A DNA stretch of 11,393 nucleotides from Pseudodesulfovibrio sp. (GCA_022712815.1 JAFLJW010000223.1:1-11393); one strand, 5' to 3'. Counted from the stretch's first letter, positions 1 to 7,154 are shown. The notes: generated from the letters alone by a model not told the origin. Program-made: numbers and translations.

Positions 1-1
1 G

Positions 2-148
2 CTCGCCATGGACCCGGTCAGGCCGCGTGAGTACCGTGAATCATCCAAACCGGAACATGATGATTCCTGCACCATGTGCGGCAAGATGTGTGCGGTGCGC
101 AATATGAATCGCGTCTTGGAAGGCAAAGATATCCAGCTCGACGATTAG
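2..148 (+). CDS. thiC: Phosphomethylpyrimidine synthase ThiC, C-terminal end (partial)
   Basis: Only the last 48 codons are inside the window; the gene enters from the left edge in frame 2 and stops with TAG at 146-148. ThiC is the radical-SAM enzyme that rearranges aminoimidazole ribotide into hydroxymethylpyrimidine phosphate for thiamine synthesis in the cytoplasm. The fragment contains the family's C-terminal signature: a DP..PREYRESSKPEH segment followed by the cysteine cluster CTMCGKMC, which binds the 4Fe-4S cluster, then a short charged tail. The cysteine spacing here is CX2CX3C, whereas the form best known from E. coli is CX2CX4C. I cannot tell whether the shorter spacing is simply normal in anaerobe ThiC. 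A hairpin at 175-204 lies 26 bases past the stop. Identity is confident because tail motif and cysteine cluster agree, although most of the protein is not visible. Confidence 0.88.
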   Translation, partial: LAMDPVRPREYRESSKPEHDDSCTMCGKMCAVRNMNRVLEGKDIQLDD

Positions 149-174
149 AGCCGGAAAAACAAGAATTCCTGATG

Positions 175-204
175 GGACCGGGTGGGCTGTGGCCTGCCCG
201 GTCC
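175..204 (+). terminator. Hairpin downstream of thiC, possible terminator
   Basis: The arms GGACCGGGTGGGC (175-187) and GCCTGCCCGGTCC (192-204) pair over 13 positions (two of them G-U) around a TGTG loop. It is a very stable stem just after the thiC stop codon, so it probably ends or protects that transcript. The downstream bases (TCTGCATTGT) are only weakly T-rich, so it is not a textbook intrinsic terminator. Confidence 0.5.
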
Positions 205-269
205 TCTGCATTGTATCCACAATCAGATGCCGTAATCGGCTGGAAATGGAGATTCGCCACAACAGAAAA

Positions 270-295
270 GGGCTTACGAAGTTAATCGTAAGCCC
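270..295 (-). terminator. Intrinsic terminator of the tRNA-fMet gene
   Basis: A perfect 10-bp inverted repeat (GGGCTTACGA and TCGTAAGCCC) with a 6-base loop lies 12 bases past the tRNA 3' end as read on the minus strand. On that strand the stem is followed by TTTTCTGTTG, giving a stem plus U-tract. On the plus strand the following bases are TTGTAATG, so termination of thiC read-through is also possible but weaker. Confidence 0.8.
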
Positions 296-307
296 TTGTA
301 ATGACGG

Positions 308-384
<77 letters not shown>

Positions 385-398
385 TCACTGAGAAGCTG

Positions 399-427
399 GT
401 TCTAGGTGGATGACTGAGAATTGTCAA
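399..427 (-). promoter_or_regulatory. Sigma70-type promoter of tRNA-fMet
   Basis: On the minus strand a perfect TTGACA -35 box (plus positions 422-427) is followed by exactly 17 bases and then TAGAAC (399-404), which matches the -10 consensus at 4 of 6 positions. Transcription would start about 7 bases later, only a few bases before the mature tRNA 5' end at 384. Position, spacing and orientation all fit a tRNA promoter. Confidence 0.75.
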
Positions 428-501
428 CACATAATTTTTAAATAGTGAAAAAAGGTTTGATTGTGATGGTGTTGAGTCGTTTGATGTTGCTTCATCTTCA
501 C

Positions 502-526
502 CAAAGAGTTTACAACTCTTTGTAAA
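502..526. promoter_or_regulatory. Two overlapping palindromes upstream of the GT2 gene
   Basis: CAAAGAGTT and AACTCTTTG (502-510 and 514-522) form a 9-bp stem with a 3-base loop. Overlapping it, TTTACAA (509-515) and TTGTAAA (520-526) form a perfect 7-bp repeat around CTCT. The two pairings exclude each other. The site lies 20 bases before the chosen GT2 start and could be a repressor operator or a 5' leader structure. No confident promoter for the GT2 gene was found between 385 and 546. Confidence 0.35.
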
Positions 527-546
527 TTTCGTAATTGAATTCGCCT

Positions 547-1269
547 ATGAGTATGAAAGAAAAATTCTCCGTTGTGTTGCCGGTTTTTAACGAACAGGAC
601 AACCTGGACACCTTGTTTGCAGAGATCAAAAAGGCAGCCGATTCTACCGGCAGGCTTTGGGAAGTCCTGTTTGTCGATGATTGCAGTACAGACGGCAGTC
701 TTGAGGTCATCAAGAGGCTGGCTAAGGCTCATGCTGAGATTCGGTATGTGGCCTTTGCCGAGAACCGTGGCCAGTCCGCTGCTTTTTGTGCCGGGTTTGA
801 TGCTGTGGATTCGGATATCGTGGTCACCATGGATTCCGATCTTCAGAATGACCCTGCCGATATCCCCAAGATGCTTGATATGTTCGGTGTTGAATGCGAG
901 ATGGTCATCGGTTGGCGTTTTAATCGCAAGGATACGTTCATCAAGCGCATTTCATCCCGGATAGCCAACGCCATTCGTGACTGGTTCACCGACGATGGTG
1001 TGCACGACACCGGGTGTTCCCTCAAGGTCATGCGGACCGATCTTTTGAGAACCATACCGCGCTTCAAGAACATGCATCGTTATTTTCCCATTCTTATGAA
1101 AATCCAGGGAGCGCGGATCAGGGAAGTGAAAGTCAATCATCGTAAACGGTTCAGCGGGGTGTCCAAGTATGGAACCCTGGACCGCGCCGTGGCCGGAATA
1201 TACGACCTGATTGGGGTTCAGTGGCTGATCAAACGGCATATTGAGTACACCGTGAAGGAAAAGAAGTAG
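547..1269 (+). CDS. Family 2 glycosyltransferase, dolichyl-phosphate-mannose synthase-like
   Basis: The 240-residue protein has a GT-A nucleotide-sugar binding fold. The N-terminal strand SVVLPVFNE begins the fold, FVDDCSTDG (43-50) binds the nucleotide, and MDSDLQNDP (95-103) carries the metal-binding DxD. A TGCSLKVMR segment and HRKRFSGVSKYG (198-209) match the DPM1/ArnC/GtrB branch. These enzymes normally move a sugar from a nucleotide donor to a polyprenyl phosphate at the inner face of the membrane; that acceptor is inferred here. Unlike ArnC or GtrB it lacks the C-terminal pair of membrane helices, so the membrane partner may be the LAB_N protein encoded 3 bases downstream. I chose the ATG at 547; an in-frame TTG at 535 and ATG at 553 are also possible, and no clear Shine-Dalgarno sequence supports any of them. 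Confidence 0.85.
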   Translation: MSMKEKFSVVLPVFNEQDNLDTLFAEIKKAADSTGRLWEVLFVDDCSTDGSLEVIKRLAKAHAEIRYVAFAENRGQSAAFCAGFDAVDSDIVVTMDSDLQNDPADIPKMLDMFGVECEMVIGWRFNRKDTFIKRISSRIANAIRDWFTDDGVHDTGCSLKVMRTDLLRTIPRFKNMHRYFPILMKIQGARIREVKVNHRKRFSGVSKYGTLDRAVAGIYDLIGVQWLIKRHIEYTVKEKK

Positions 1270-1272
1270 GAT

Positions 1273-1536
1273 ATGGTCCTGCCTGCCTACTGGTGGCTTC
1301 TGGCCCTCGTGATAGTGTTTCAGGGGGCTTTTTTCATTCGGATTGGTGTTTTACGGATGCACCGGAAAAAGGTACAACCCCTGGCGCGTCCGGCGACAGC
1401 CATGCTGTTTGCATCCGGAGCGGCTGGGTTGGTTTATGGTTTGGTGCAGAGTGATCCGCTCTTTTTTCTCGGACAGACCTGCCTATTGTTTATCTACCAT
1501 GTATTGCGGAAAAAAAATGATGACGGAACAGAGTAA
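1273..1536 (+). CDS. Small membrane protein with LAB_N (LpxB N-terminal-like) domain
   Basis: This 87-residue protein has three likely membrane segments (about 6-26, 43-58 and 63-80). Its end, SDPLFFLGQTCLLFIYHVLRKK, resembles the DPvFilGQ...fiYiRN signature of the LAB_N domain, named for the N-terminal region of some lipid-A-disaccharide synthases. Stand-alone copies are found beside DPM1-like glycosyltransferases in other genomes; their biochemical role is not established. Here it starts 3 bases after the GT2 stop and overlaps the next gene by 20 bases, so all three are probably one transcript with coupled translation. A plausible role is a membrane anchor or partner for the upstream soluble GT2 in making a polyprenyl-linked or lipid A-linked sugar; this is inference. 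The family call rests on the short C-terminal motif and length. Confidence 0.75.
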   Translation: MVLPAYWWLLALVIVFQGAFFIRIGVLRMHRKKVQPLARPATAMLFASGAAGLVYGLVQSDPLFFLGQTCLLFIYHVLRKKNDDGTE

Positions 1537-2236
1537 CGATACAAACAGGAAGGGCTTCAAGGCGGTCGGCAAAGGGCTGGTCATGCTGGCCGGGCTTGGT
1601 CTTGCCGTCTATTTGTCCCGGGCCATCGGTGTGGGCGATATGCTCGCAAACACCCAGTGGTTCAATGAGCATGTGCTTGGAGCCGGACCGTTATCCATAT
1701 TGATTTTCCTTGTGGTCGGTACTGTTTTTACAGCCGTAGGGTTGCCTCGGCAATTGATCGGATTCCTCGGTGGATTTGCTTTCGGGACCATCGGCGGCAC
1801 GCTGCTGGCAACACTTGGGTCCGGTCTGGGGTGCGCTCTGGCTGCTGCATATTCCAGGTGGGGCGGGCGGGAACTTGTGGAGCGAAAACTTGGCCGTCGC
1901 GTGGATAAAATGGATGGATTTCTTCAACATGACCCTTTCAATACCGCCCTTGCCATCCGACTTTTTCCGCTGGGCAGCAATTTGCTCACCAATCTTGCCG
2001 CCGGGGTCAGCTCCATTCCGCTGATGCCGTTTATTCTAGGTTCGACTCTCGGCTATATTCCGCAGAATTTTATCTTCGCACTTTTTGGTGCAGGTATGAA
2101 CAAGGATTCCACGCTCGGCATTGCCTTGTCCGTGGGGATGAGTGTCCTTCTCTTTGCCATTTCGGGGTGGCTCGGCATGCGAGTCTACCGGCGGTATCGC
2201 AAACAGGCTGCCGGAGCTGTCGGCAGCAACGATTAA
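1517..2236 (+). CDS. TVP38/TMEM64 (VTT domain) family membrane protein
   Basis: The 239-residue integral membrane protein has hydrophobic segments at about 18-36, 57-75, 80-112, 145-190 and 200-222. The VTT/SNARE-associated core is visible as a glycine-rich stretch (FLGGFAFGTIGG, 83-94) leading to YSRWGGRE (112-119), then RLFPLGSNLLTNLAAG (148-163) and LGYIPQNF (178-185). Relatives in the DedA/VTT superfamily are linked to lipid scrambling or undecaprenyl-phosphate recycling and membrane homeostasis; the specific role of this member is unknown. The start is the first of two adjacent ATGs (1517 and 1520), preceded by GCGGA and a run of eight A. It overlaps the LAB_N gene by 20 bases, suggesting translational coupling. 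It ends by overlapping the convergent PAP2 gene by four bases. Being next to a PAP2 phosphatase fits a lipid-carrier theme. Confidence 0.88.
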   Translation: MMTEQSNDTNRKGFKAVGKGLVMLAGLGLAVYLSRAIGVGDMLANTQWFNEHVLGAGPLSILIFLVVGTVFTAVGLPRQLIGFLGGFAFGTIGGTLLATLGSGLGCALAAAYSRWGGRELVERKLGRRVDKMDGFLQHDPFNTALAIRLFPLGSNLLTNLAAGVSSIPLMPFILGSTLGYIPQNFIFALFGAGMNKDSTLGIALSVGMSVLLFAISGWLGMRVYRRYRKQAAGAVGSND

Positions 2237-2829
2237 TCTTTGTTTTGCGGCATGTATCGTTTGCCGAATTTATTCCACGCCAGCCAGACAATTCCGGCGA
2301 CGGCAAGTCCCCAAAGCCATCCTCCAAGGACATCGGTGGGGTAGTGTTTGCCCAGATATACCCGGGAATATCCGACGAGCAGCGGCAGAAACAGAGGCCA
2401 TTTTTTCAGGGCAGGCCAGAGCAGTATGGCTAGTATTGCCAAGCACATGGAGTTTGAACTGTGTGCCGAGGGGAATGATCTTCCGCGCTCCTTGGTCTGG
2501 ACAAAATCCGTAGGCCGGGTCTGCCATTGACCGCTTTCCTGATAGTAGGTTTCAGCAATGACATTCAGGGGGCGGACGCGTTGCACCTGCTTCTTGATTA
2601 GATTGGTGGTGAAATCTGATAGTCCCATTCCGGCGAAAAGAATAAGGAAAAATATGATTTGTCGCTTTCCTCCCTTTCGCATTGCATAGATGAATGCAAC
2701 GCCCAAAATGGCGAACAGCACGCCCATTGATGAGAGAATGGGCATGATGAAATCAAACAGGCCGAGACGCCATTGTTGATTGATGAGCAGGAAAAGGTCG
2801 AGGTCTATGGTCGATGCGATGGCAAACAT
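2233..2829 (-). CDS. PAP2 superfamily membrane phosphatase
   Basis: The 198-residue membrane protein carries all three PAP2 phosphatase motifs: K79-x6-R86-P87, P120-S-A-H123, and SR(155-156)-x5-H162-x3-D166. H123 and H162 are the expected catalytic histidines. Hydrophobic stretches at about 27-50, 57-75, 127-155 and 168-186 surround them. Relatives hydrolyse membrane lipid phosphates such as undecaprenyl pyrophosphate, phosphatidylglycerol phosphate or lipid A phosphates; the substrate cannot be told from sequence. The ATG at 2827-2829 has a good ribosome binding site (CAGGAG, six bases upstream on the minus strand). The stop codon shares TTAA with that of the TVP38 gene. It is divergent from the GT4 gene with 105 bases between them, where I found no convincing promoter. 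Confidence 0.93.
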   Translation of the reverse strand: MFAIASTIDLDLFLLINQQWRLGLFDFIMPILSSMGVLFAILGVAFIYAMRKGGKRQIIFFLILFAGMGLSDFTTNLIKKQVQRVRPLNVIAETYYQESGQWQTRPTDFVQTKERGRSFPSAHSSNSMCLAILAILLWPALKKWPLFLPLLVGYSRVYLGKHYPTDVLGGWLWGLAVAGIVWLAWNKFGKRYMPQNKD

Positions 2830-2934
2830 GGGTCTCCTGACTGCTTGAAGTTCTCGGATTCATAGCTTCATTTAAGGAAACGGGCAATATTGCTTTCTTG
2901 TCAAACAGCGAAAAATCGTTCAAAAGATTGACCT

Positions 2935-4059
2935 ATGGTGAAATCAGAGAAAAAAGTACGCTTGGCACTGACCATGCCTCGTCTCAGTCGGTATGGTGGG
3001 GCCGAGTCTTTTGCATGGCGACTGACCGAGGCCCTGGCTGCGCGGGGGCATGAGGTGGACTTCATCTGCGCCCGGTGCGAAACCGACCCGCCTGAAGGTG
3101 TCACACCCGTGATTCTGGGGCGTTTTGGCGGTTTCAGGGTGATCAAGGTCCTCTGGTTCGCCATCATGTCAGATCGAGCCTGCAAAAATGGGAACTATGA
3201 TTTCGTTTTCGGCATGGGCAAGACCGTCAATCAGGATATCCTGCGCATAGGCGGTGGGGCGCAATCCGTGTTCTGGAAGCTCTCCAAATATGCCTGGCCC
3301 AAAGGTTTTCCCCGTTTTTTTAAGATGTTCAGACGGCGGTGCTCTCCAGCCAACTGGGTCATTCATGTGCTCGATGGAATTCGTATGAAGCGAACCAAGC
3401 GCATCGTGGCCGTATCGCATCTGGTGCGCGACTGGATCGTCGAAGCTTACCCGCATCTGGATAAATCAGCCATAGATGTTGTGTATAATCGTCCCGATCT
3501 GGAGCGGTTTTCACCGGCCTCAGATGAGGAGCGCGAACAACTGAGAGACAAGGCCGATATCGGTAAAAATGAAGTGGTCATTGCCACTGCGGCAACGAAT
3601 TTCGCTCTCAAGGGCATCCGGCATCTGGTCGAAGCACTGGCCCTTCTACCGGAAAATTACACGCTTCATGTTGCCGGTGGCCGCAACCCGGGCAAGTATC
3701 TGCGTCAGGCTCGCAAGCTCGGTGTCGAGAACCGGGTACGGTTCCTTGGCAAGGTTGATGATATGCCTTCTTTTTACCGGGTAGCGGATGTGTTTGTGTT
3801 GGCGACTTTTTACGATGCCTGCTCAAATGCAGTGCTTGAGGCCTTGGCCTGTGGTTGCCGTGTGGTCTCAAGTGCGCTGAACGGGAGTGCTTTCTTTTTG
3901 CCAGAGAAATGGATTGTGCCTGATCCGGGTGATGTCCCGGCACTGGTCGAGGCTTTGCAACGGGTGGCTCAGGAAGAGACTCCGGACCCCTTTGTGTGGT
4001 CTGAAGATCTGGTTTGCGGGATAGAGCCGTATGTCGAAATGATCGAGAAGATATTATAG
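2935..4059 (+). CDS. Family 4 glycosyltransferase, WaaG/LPS core-like
   Basis: The 374-residue protein has a GT-B fold with two Rossmann-like halves. The N-terminal half shows LSRYGGAESFAWRL (17-30), the glycine loop typical of WaaG and other GT4 enzymes. The C-terminal donor-binding half shows NFALKGIRHL (222-231) and DACSNAVLEALACG (294-307). The family motif E-x7-E appears as D294-x7-E302, a conservative change. The protein probably transfers a hexose from a nucleotide sugar in the cytoplasm to lipopolysaccharide core or another envelope glycan; donor and acceptor are unknown. No membrane segment is evident. The ATG at 2935 lacks a strong Shine-Dalgarno sequence and an in-frame GTG follows directly at 2938. 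It is transcribed away from PAP2 and converges on the asnB gene with only 34 bases between and no visible terminator. Confidence 0.87.
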   Translation: MVKSEKKVRLALTMPRLSRYGGAESFAWRLTEALAARGHEVDFICARCETDPPEGVTPVILGRFGGFRVIKVLWFAIMSDRACKNGNYDFVFGMGKTVNQDILRIGGGAQSVFWKLSKYAWPKGFPRFFKMFRRRCSPANWVIHVLDGIRMKRTKRIVAVSHLVRDWIVEAYPHLDKSAIDVVYNRPDLERFSPASDEEREQLRDKADIGKNEVVIATAATNFALKGIRHLVEALALLPENYTLHVAGGRNPGKYLRQARKLGVENRVRFLGKVDDMPSFYRVADVFVLATFYDACSNAVLEALACGCRVVSSALNGSAFFLPEKWIVPDPGDVPALVEALQRVAQEETPDPFVWSEDLVCGIEPYVEMIEKIL

Positions 4060-4093
4060 TCGTGACAGCGGGTGATGTTTGGCTATCCTGTGC

Positions 4094-5962
4094 TCAATTT
4101 TCCCCGATGGACCAGAGGGCCAGATTGAGTAGCCGCCAGATCATGTTTTTATGATTTTTCCGACCTTGAATGTGTTCATCCACGAAGGCATTCAGTTCTC
4201 CAAGATTAAAGAATTGTTCAAGAAAAGGTCTTGCCTGGGTAAATGTCTCTCTGGCAAAGCCTGCTGCCGGTCCTTGTATCCATTCCGCTACGGGCATGGA
4301 AAACCCTTGCTTGCGCCGGTACAGGATATCCTTGGGCAGGTAGCGTTCAGCCAATTTCTTGAGCAGGTATTTAGGCTCACCATTTTTGATTTTGAGTTGG
4401 TATGGTAAGCTGGCCATGTATTCGATGAGTTCCTGATCGAGCAGTGGGGAGCGCGATTCAAGCCCGTAGGCCATGGATGCAATATCTGTTTTTACCAGAA
4501 GCATGTCTGACAGGGAGTGGACATTATCCAGCCAGAGCAGACGTTCCACAGGGTTGTCGGCGTGGGAGTATGACTTTGTGGCAAGGTTGAAATGCCCGTC
4601 AAAGGAGATGTCCTGGAGTGCGTGCAATGTCTCGGCTGAGTATATCTGTTTCTTGTATCCCCAGGCTTTGTGTTCGCTACGCAGCAAATGTTTGAGTTCC
4701 GGCCGCATATACTTGAATACAAGAGAACGGCGTATCTTGCCGACAGGCGAAGTGTCCTCGAAAATAGCGCGGATTCTGTCTTTGCTCATGGGGCCTTGAT
4801 TCAGGACACGGCCAAGGAGACATGCAGTGCTGGCATGGGTGTATGATGTGTAGCCGCAAGCGAGTTCGTCCCCACCATCACCATTGAGGGCGACTTTGAC
4901 GTGTGTGCGGGTTGCTTTGCTCAGTAGCATGGAAGCCAGGGATGAATCGTCTGCGAACGGCTCTCCGTATTGCCGGACGACATCGGGCAGCATTTCTTCC
5001 AGCCCGGCTGGTTCAAGCATCTCAATGTGGTGCTGTACCCCAAGGTGGGCGGCGACTTTGGCTGCGTGAGGTGTTTCGTCGTATTTCTTTTCCCTGAATC
5101 CCAGGGTAAATGCTTTGACTGGCTCATCTCTTATGCTGGCCATGATGGCTACAACCAGGCTTGAGTCAACGCCACCGGACAAGAGTACTCCGAGTGGAAC
5201 GTCACTGATGAGGCGCAAGCGCACGGCTTCGACAAGTCGGGAATGGATGCCGTCAAGAGCTTCTTGTTCAGTGCATTCAATGGTGTTTTTGTAATCAAGG
5301 GTCCAGTATCGGCGCAGGGTCAGGCCATCGGCGTTTACGGTACCGCAGTGGGCGGGGGGTAGCTTTTTAATCTGTTTGTAAATGGACCACGGGGCAGGGA
5401 TGCATCCGGTACTCAGGAACAGGTCCATGGCCTCCGGGTCCATATCGGATGATATCTTCGGATGGGCTTTCAAGGCGCGAACTTCGGAGGCAAAGATGAA
5501 ACCGGATGTGGTTTGGGCGTAGAAAAATGGTTTTTTCCCCAGGCGGTCACGCGCTATGAATAATTGCTGTCTGGCTTTGTCCCAGATGGCGAAAGCGAAC
5601 ATTCCCCGCAGCATGGAGACGCATTCTTCGCCGTATTCGCCGTAGAGTTTGAGCAGAACTTCGGTGTCGCCGGTGGATGCGAATGTGTGACCTTTTGTCG
5701 CAAGGTCTTCACGCAGTTCCTGGAAATTATAGATCTCACCATTGGATACGATAGTGTTGCCAGTGGCGTGGTCAGTCATGGGCTGGTTGCCACTTTCCGA
5801 CAAATCCAGAATGGAGAGTCTGGTATGACCCAGAACAACTCCATTATTACTCCAGGACTGTTGATGGTCCGGGCCACGATGTCCAAGCAGATTCAGTACC
5901 TGTCTCAGGGCGTCGGGTTCAGGCTGTTTTTCTGGATGATAGTGTCCAGCTATACCGCACAT
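4094..5962 (-). CDS. asnB: Asparagine synthase (glutamine-hydrolysing), polysaccharide-cluster type
   Basis: The 622-residue protein starts MCGIAGHY, so removal of Met would expose the catalytic Cys of a class II glutamine amidotransferase. The glutaminase half also shows GHRGPD (27-32), NGEIYN (74-79) and DTE (99-101). The C-terminal synthetase half has the ATP pyrophosphatase loop LLSGGVDSS (260-268) and NGDGGDELACGY. Glutamine-derived ammonia is passed to an adenylated carboxylate, classically aspartate. In glycan clusters, relatives such as WbpS are associated with amidation of sugar acids, so either reaction is possible. The ATG at 5962 follows AAGGATCACC, a reasonable ribosome binding site. 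It lies 43 bases downstream of the UDP-glucuronate decarboxylase gene on the same strand, and the two probably share a transcript. Family identity is firm; substrate is not. Confidence 0.93.
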   Translation of the reverse strand: MCGIAGHYHPEKQPEPDALRQVLNLLGHRGPDHQQSWSNNGVVLGHTRLSILDLSESGNQPMTDHATGNTIVSNGEIYNFQELREDLATKGHTFASTGDTEVLLKLYGEYGEECVSMLRGMFAFAIWDKARQQLFIARDRLGKKPFFYAQTTSGFIFASEVRALKAHPKISSDMDPEAMDLFLSTGCIPAPWSIYKQIKKLPPAHCGTVNADGLTLRRYWTLDYKNTIECTEQEALDGIHSRLVEAVRLRLISDVPLGVLLSGGVDSSLVVAIMASIRDEPVKAFTLGFREKKYDETPHAAKVAAHLGVQHHIEMLEPAGLEEMLPDVVRQYGEPFADDSSLASMLLSKATRTHVKVALNGDGGDELACGYTSYTHASTACLLGRVLNQGPMSKDRIRAIFEDTSPVGKIRRSLVFKYMRPELKHLLRSEHKAWGYKKQIYSAETLHALQDISFDGHFNLATKSYSHADNPVERLLWLDNVHSLSDMLLVKTDIASMAYGLESRSPLLDQELIEYMASLPYQLKIKNGEPKYLLKKLAERYLPKDILYRRKQGFSMPVAEWIQGPAAGFARETFTQARPFLEQFFNLGELNAFVDEHIQGRKNHKNMIWRLLNLALWSIGEN

Positions 5963-6005
5963 GGTGATCCTTGTTGAATTAGGATAAGCACTAAACTTTT
6001 AGATA

Positions 6006-6956
6006 TTAAAGTGATTTTAGCTGGTTCTCAAAGAATTCAATGGTCGTGATCAATCCTTTCTCAAGCGGTATTTCCGGCTCCCAGTCGATGACTTTTTTAG
6101 CCAGGCTGATGTCCGGCTTGCGTTGCATCGGGTCGTCCGAGGGCAGGGGCTTGTATACGATTTTGGATTTTGATCCGATCTGGTCGATGACAGTCTGGGC
6201 CAGTTCGAGGATGGTGAATTCGATCGGGTTGCCAAGGTTCATGGGACCTGCGAAATCGTCATCCGTGTTTTCCATGAAGCGGATGATGCCTTCCACGAGG
6301 TCGTCCACATAGCAGAAGCTTCGGGTCTGATTGCCTTTGCCGTAAACCGTGATATCTTCACCGCGCAGAGCCTGGACAATGAAATTGGAGACCACACGGC
6401 CATCATCCATGGCCATGCGGGGGCCGTAGGTGTTGAATATGCGTCCGACCTTGATGGCAAGTCCATGTTGACGTTTGTAGTCGAAGAACAGTGTCTCGGC
6501 ACATCGTTTGCCTTCATCGTAGCAGGCCCTGATTCCGATGGGATTGACGTTTCCCCAGTAATCTTCGGTCTGGGGGTGGACTGAGGGGTCGCCATAGACT
6601 TCGCTGGTGGAGGCCTGAAAAATCTTGGCCTTGATACGTTTGGCCAATCCGAGCATGTTGATGGCACCATGCACAGTCGTTTTGGTGGTCTGGACCGGGT
6701 CGTGCTGGTAATGAATGGGTGAAGCGGGACAAGCGAGATTATATATCTCGTCTATTTCTATATATAGAGGGAAAGTGACATCGTGTCGGATGACTTCAAA
6801 ATACGGATTGTCCAGAAGGTGCAGGATGTTATCCTTGCGTCCTGTGAAAAAGTTGTCAATACAGATAACTTCCTGCCCCATGTCGAGCAAACGTTCGCAA
6901 ATATGCGAACCAAGAAATCCAGAGCCGCCGGTGACGAGTATGCGTTTTTTCTTCAT
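6006..6956 (-). CDS. UDP-glucuronate decarboxylase (UDP-xylose synthase)
   Basis: From the ATG at 6956 the protein has 316 residues and is an extended short-chain dehydrogenase. The NAD-binding loop is GGSGFLG (10-16), followed by the acidic ICIDNFFTGRK region. The active site is STSEVYGDP (116-124) with the Y146-x3-K150 pair. NLACPASPIHYQHDP and GRIFNTYGPRM are characteristic of UXS rather than UDP-glucose epimerases. It oxidises and decarboxylates UDP-glucuronate to UDP-xylose in the cytoplasm, for xylose-containing surface glycans. It is the first gene of a minus-strand pair with asnB. An in-frame GTG at 6962 would add two residues; neither start has a clear Shine-Dalgarno sequence, and I prefer ATG because family members commonly begin with a few basic residues and ILVTGG. 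No UDP-glucose dehydrogenase, needed to supply the substrate, is in the window. Confidence 0.93.
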   Translation of the reverse strand: MKKKRILVTGGSGFLGSHICERLLDMGQEVICIDNFFTGRKDNILHLLDNPYFEVIRHDVTFPLYIEIDEIYNLACPASPIHYQHDPVQTTKTTVHGAINMLGLAKRIKAKIFQASTSEVYGDPSVHPQTEDYWGNVNPIGIRACYDEGKRCAETLFFDYKRQHGLAIKVGRIFNTYGPRMAMDDGRVVSNFIVQALRGEDITVYGKGNQTRSFCYVDDLVEGIIRFMENTDDDFAGPMNLGNPIEFTILELAQTVIDQIGSKSKIVYKPLPSDDPMQRKPDISLAKKVIDWEPEIPLEKGLITTIEFFENQLKSL

Positions 6957-7019
6957 GGGCACTTAAATGCAAAAAAAAAGCCATGACGTCAATGGATTCT
7001 GGAAAATACGGTTGAAATT

Positions 7020-7135
7020 GTGGTTATCGGTGATTATCAGTGATTTTCAGGAGAAATACTGGTTCTGTGGAAAAGAAAATAATTCAAATGGTTGACGCAG
7101 CAAGGTGGTCATGAGAAATACTATTGTGATTATTA
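7020..7135. repeat. Tandem 10-bp repeats and a spaced direct repeat between uxs and comB
   Basis: Three adjacent 10-base units of the form GTGRTTWTCR lie at 7020-7029, 7030-7039 and 7040-7049. They are followed at once by GAGAAATACT (7051-7060). The same GAGAAATACT recurs exactly at 7113-7122, again near a unit-like GTGATTATTA (7126-7135). The block sits in the divergent intergenic region between uxs (minus) and comB (plus). Ten-base spacing puts the units on one face of the helix, as for binding sites of dimeric regulators; binding is inferred, not shown. Confidence 0.5.
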
Positions 7136-7154
7136 ATATCATGGAGCTAAGTAA

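Noticed and set aside
1343..1516. Upstream extension of the TVP38 protein by 58 residues in the same frame
   Set aside because: It runs through the LAB_N coding sequence in another frame and encodes a Cys/Arg-rich stretch unlike the family; the ATG pair at 1517/1520 with GCGGA fits.
2899..2904. TTGACA on the minus strand upstream of the PAP2 gene as a -35 box
   Set aside because: No sequence resembling a -10 element lies 16-18 bases downstream.
6968..6983. Sigma54-like site upstream of uxs on the minus strand (TGGC, then TTGCA, with GG-N10-GC spacing)
   Set aside because: The spacing fits, but most of the match is a run of nine T, and the implied transcription start (about 6957) would fall at the start codon, leaving no leader.
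7092..7124. TTGACG (7092-7097) with TACTAT (7119-7124) as a comB promoter
   Set aside because: The spacer is 21 bases, too long for sigma70, and at 17 bases the sequence (GAAATA) is a poor -10 match.
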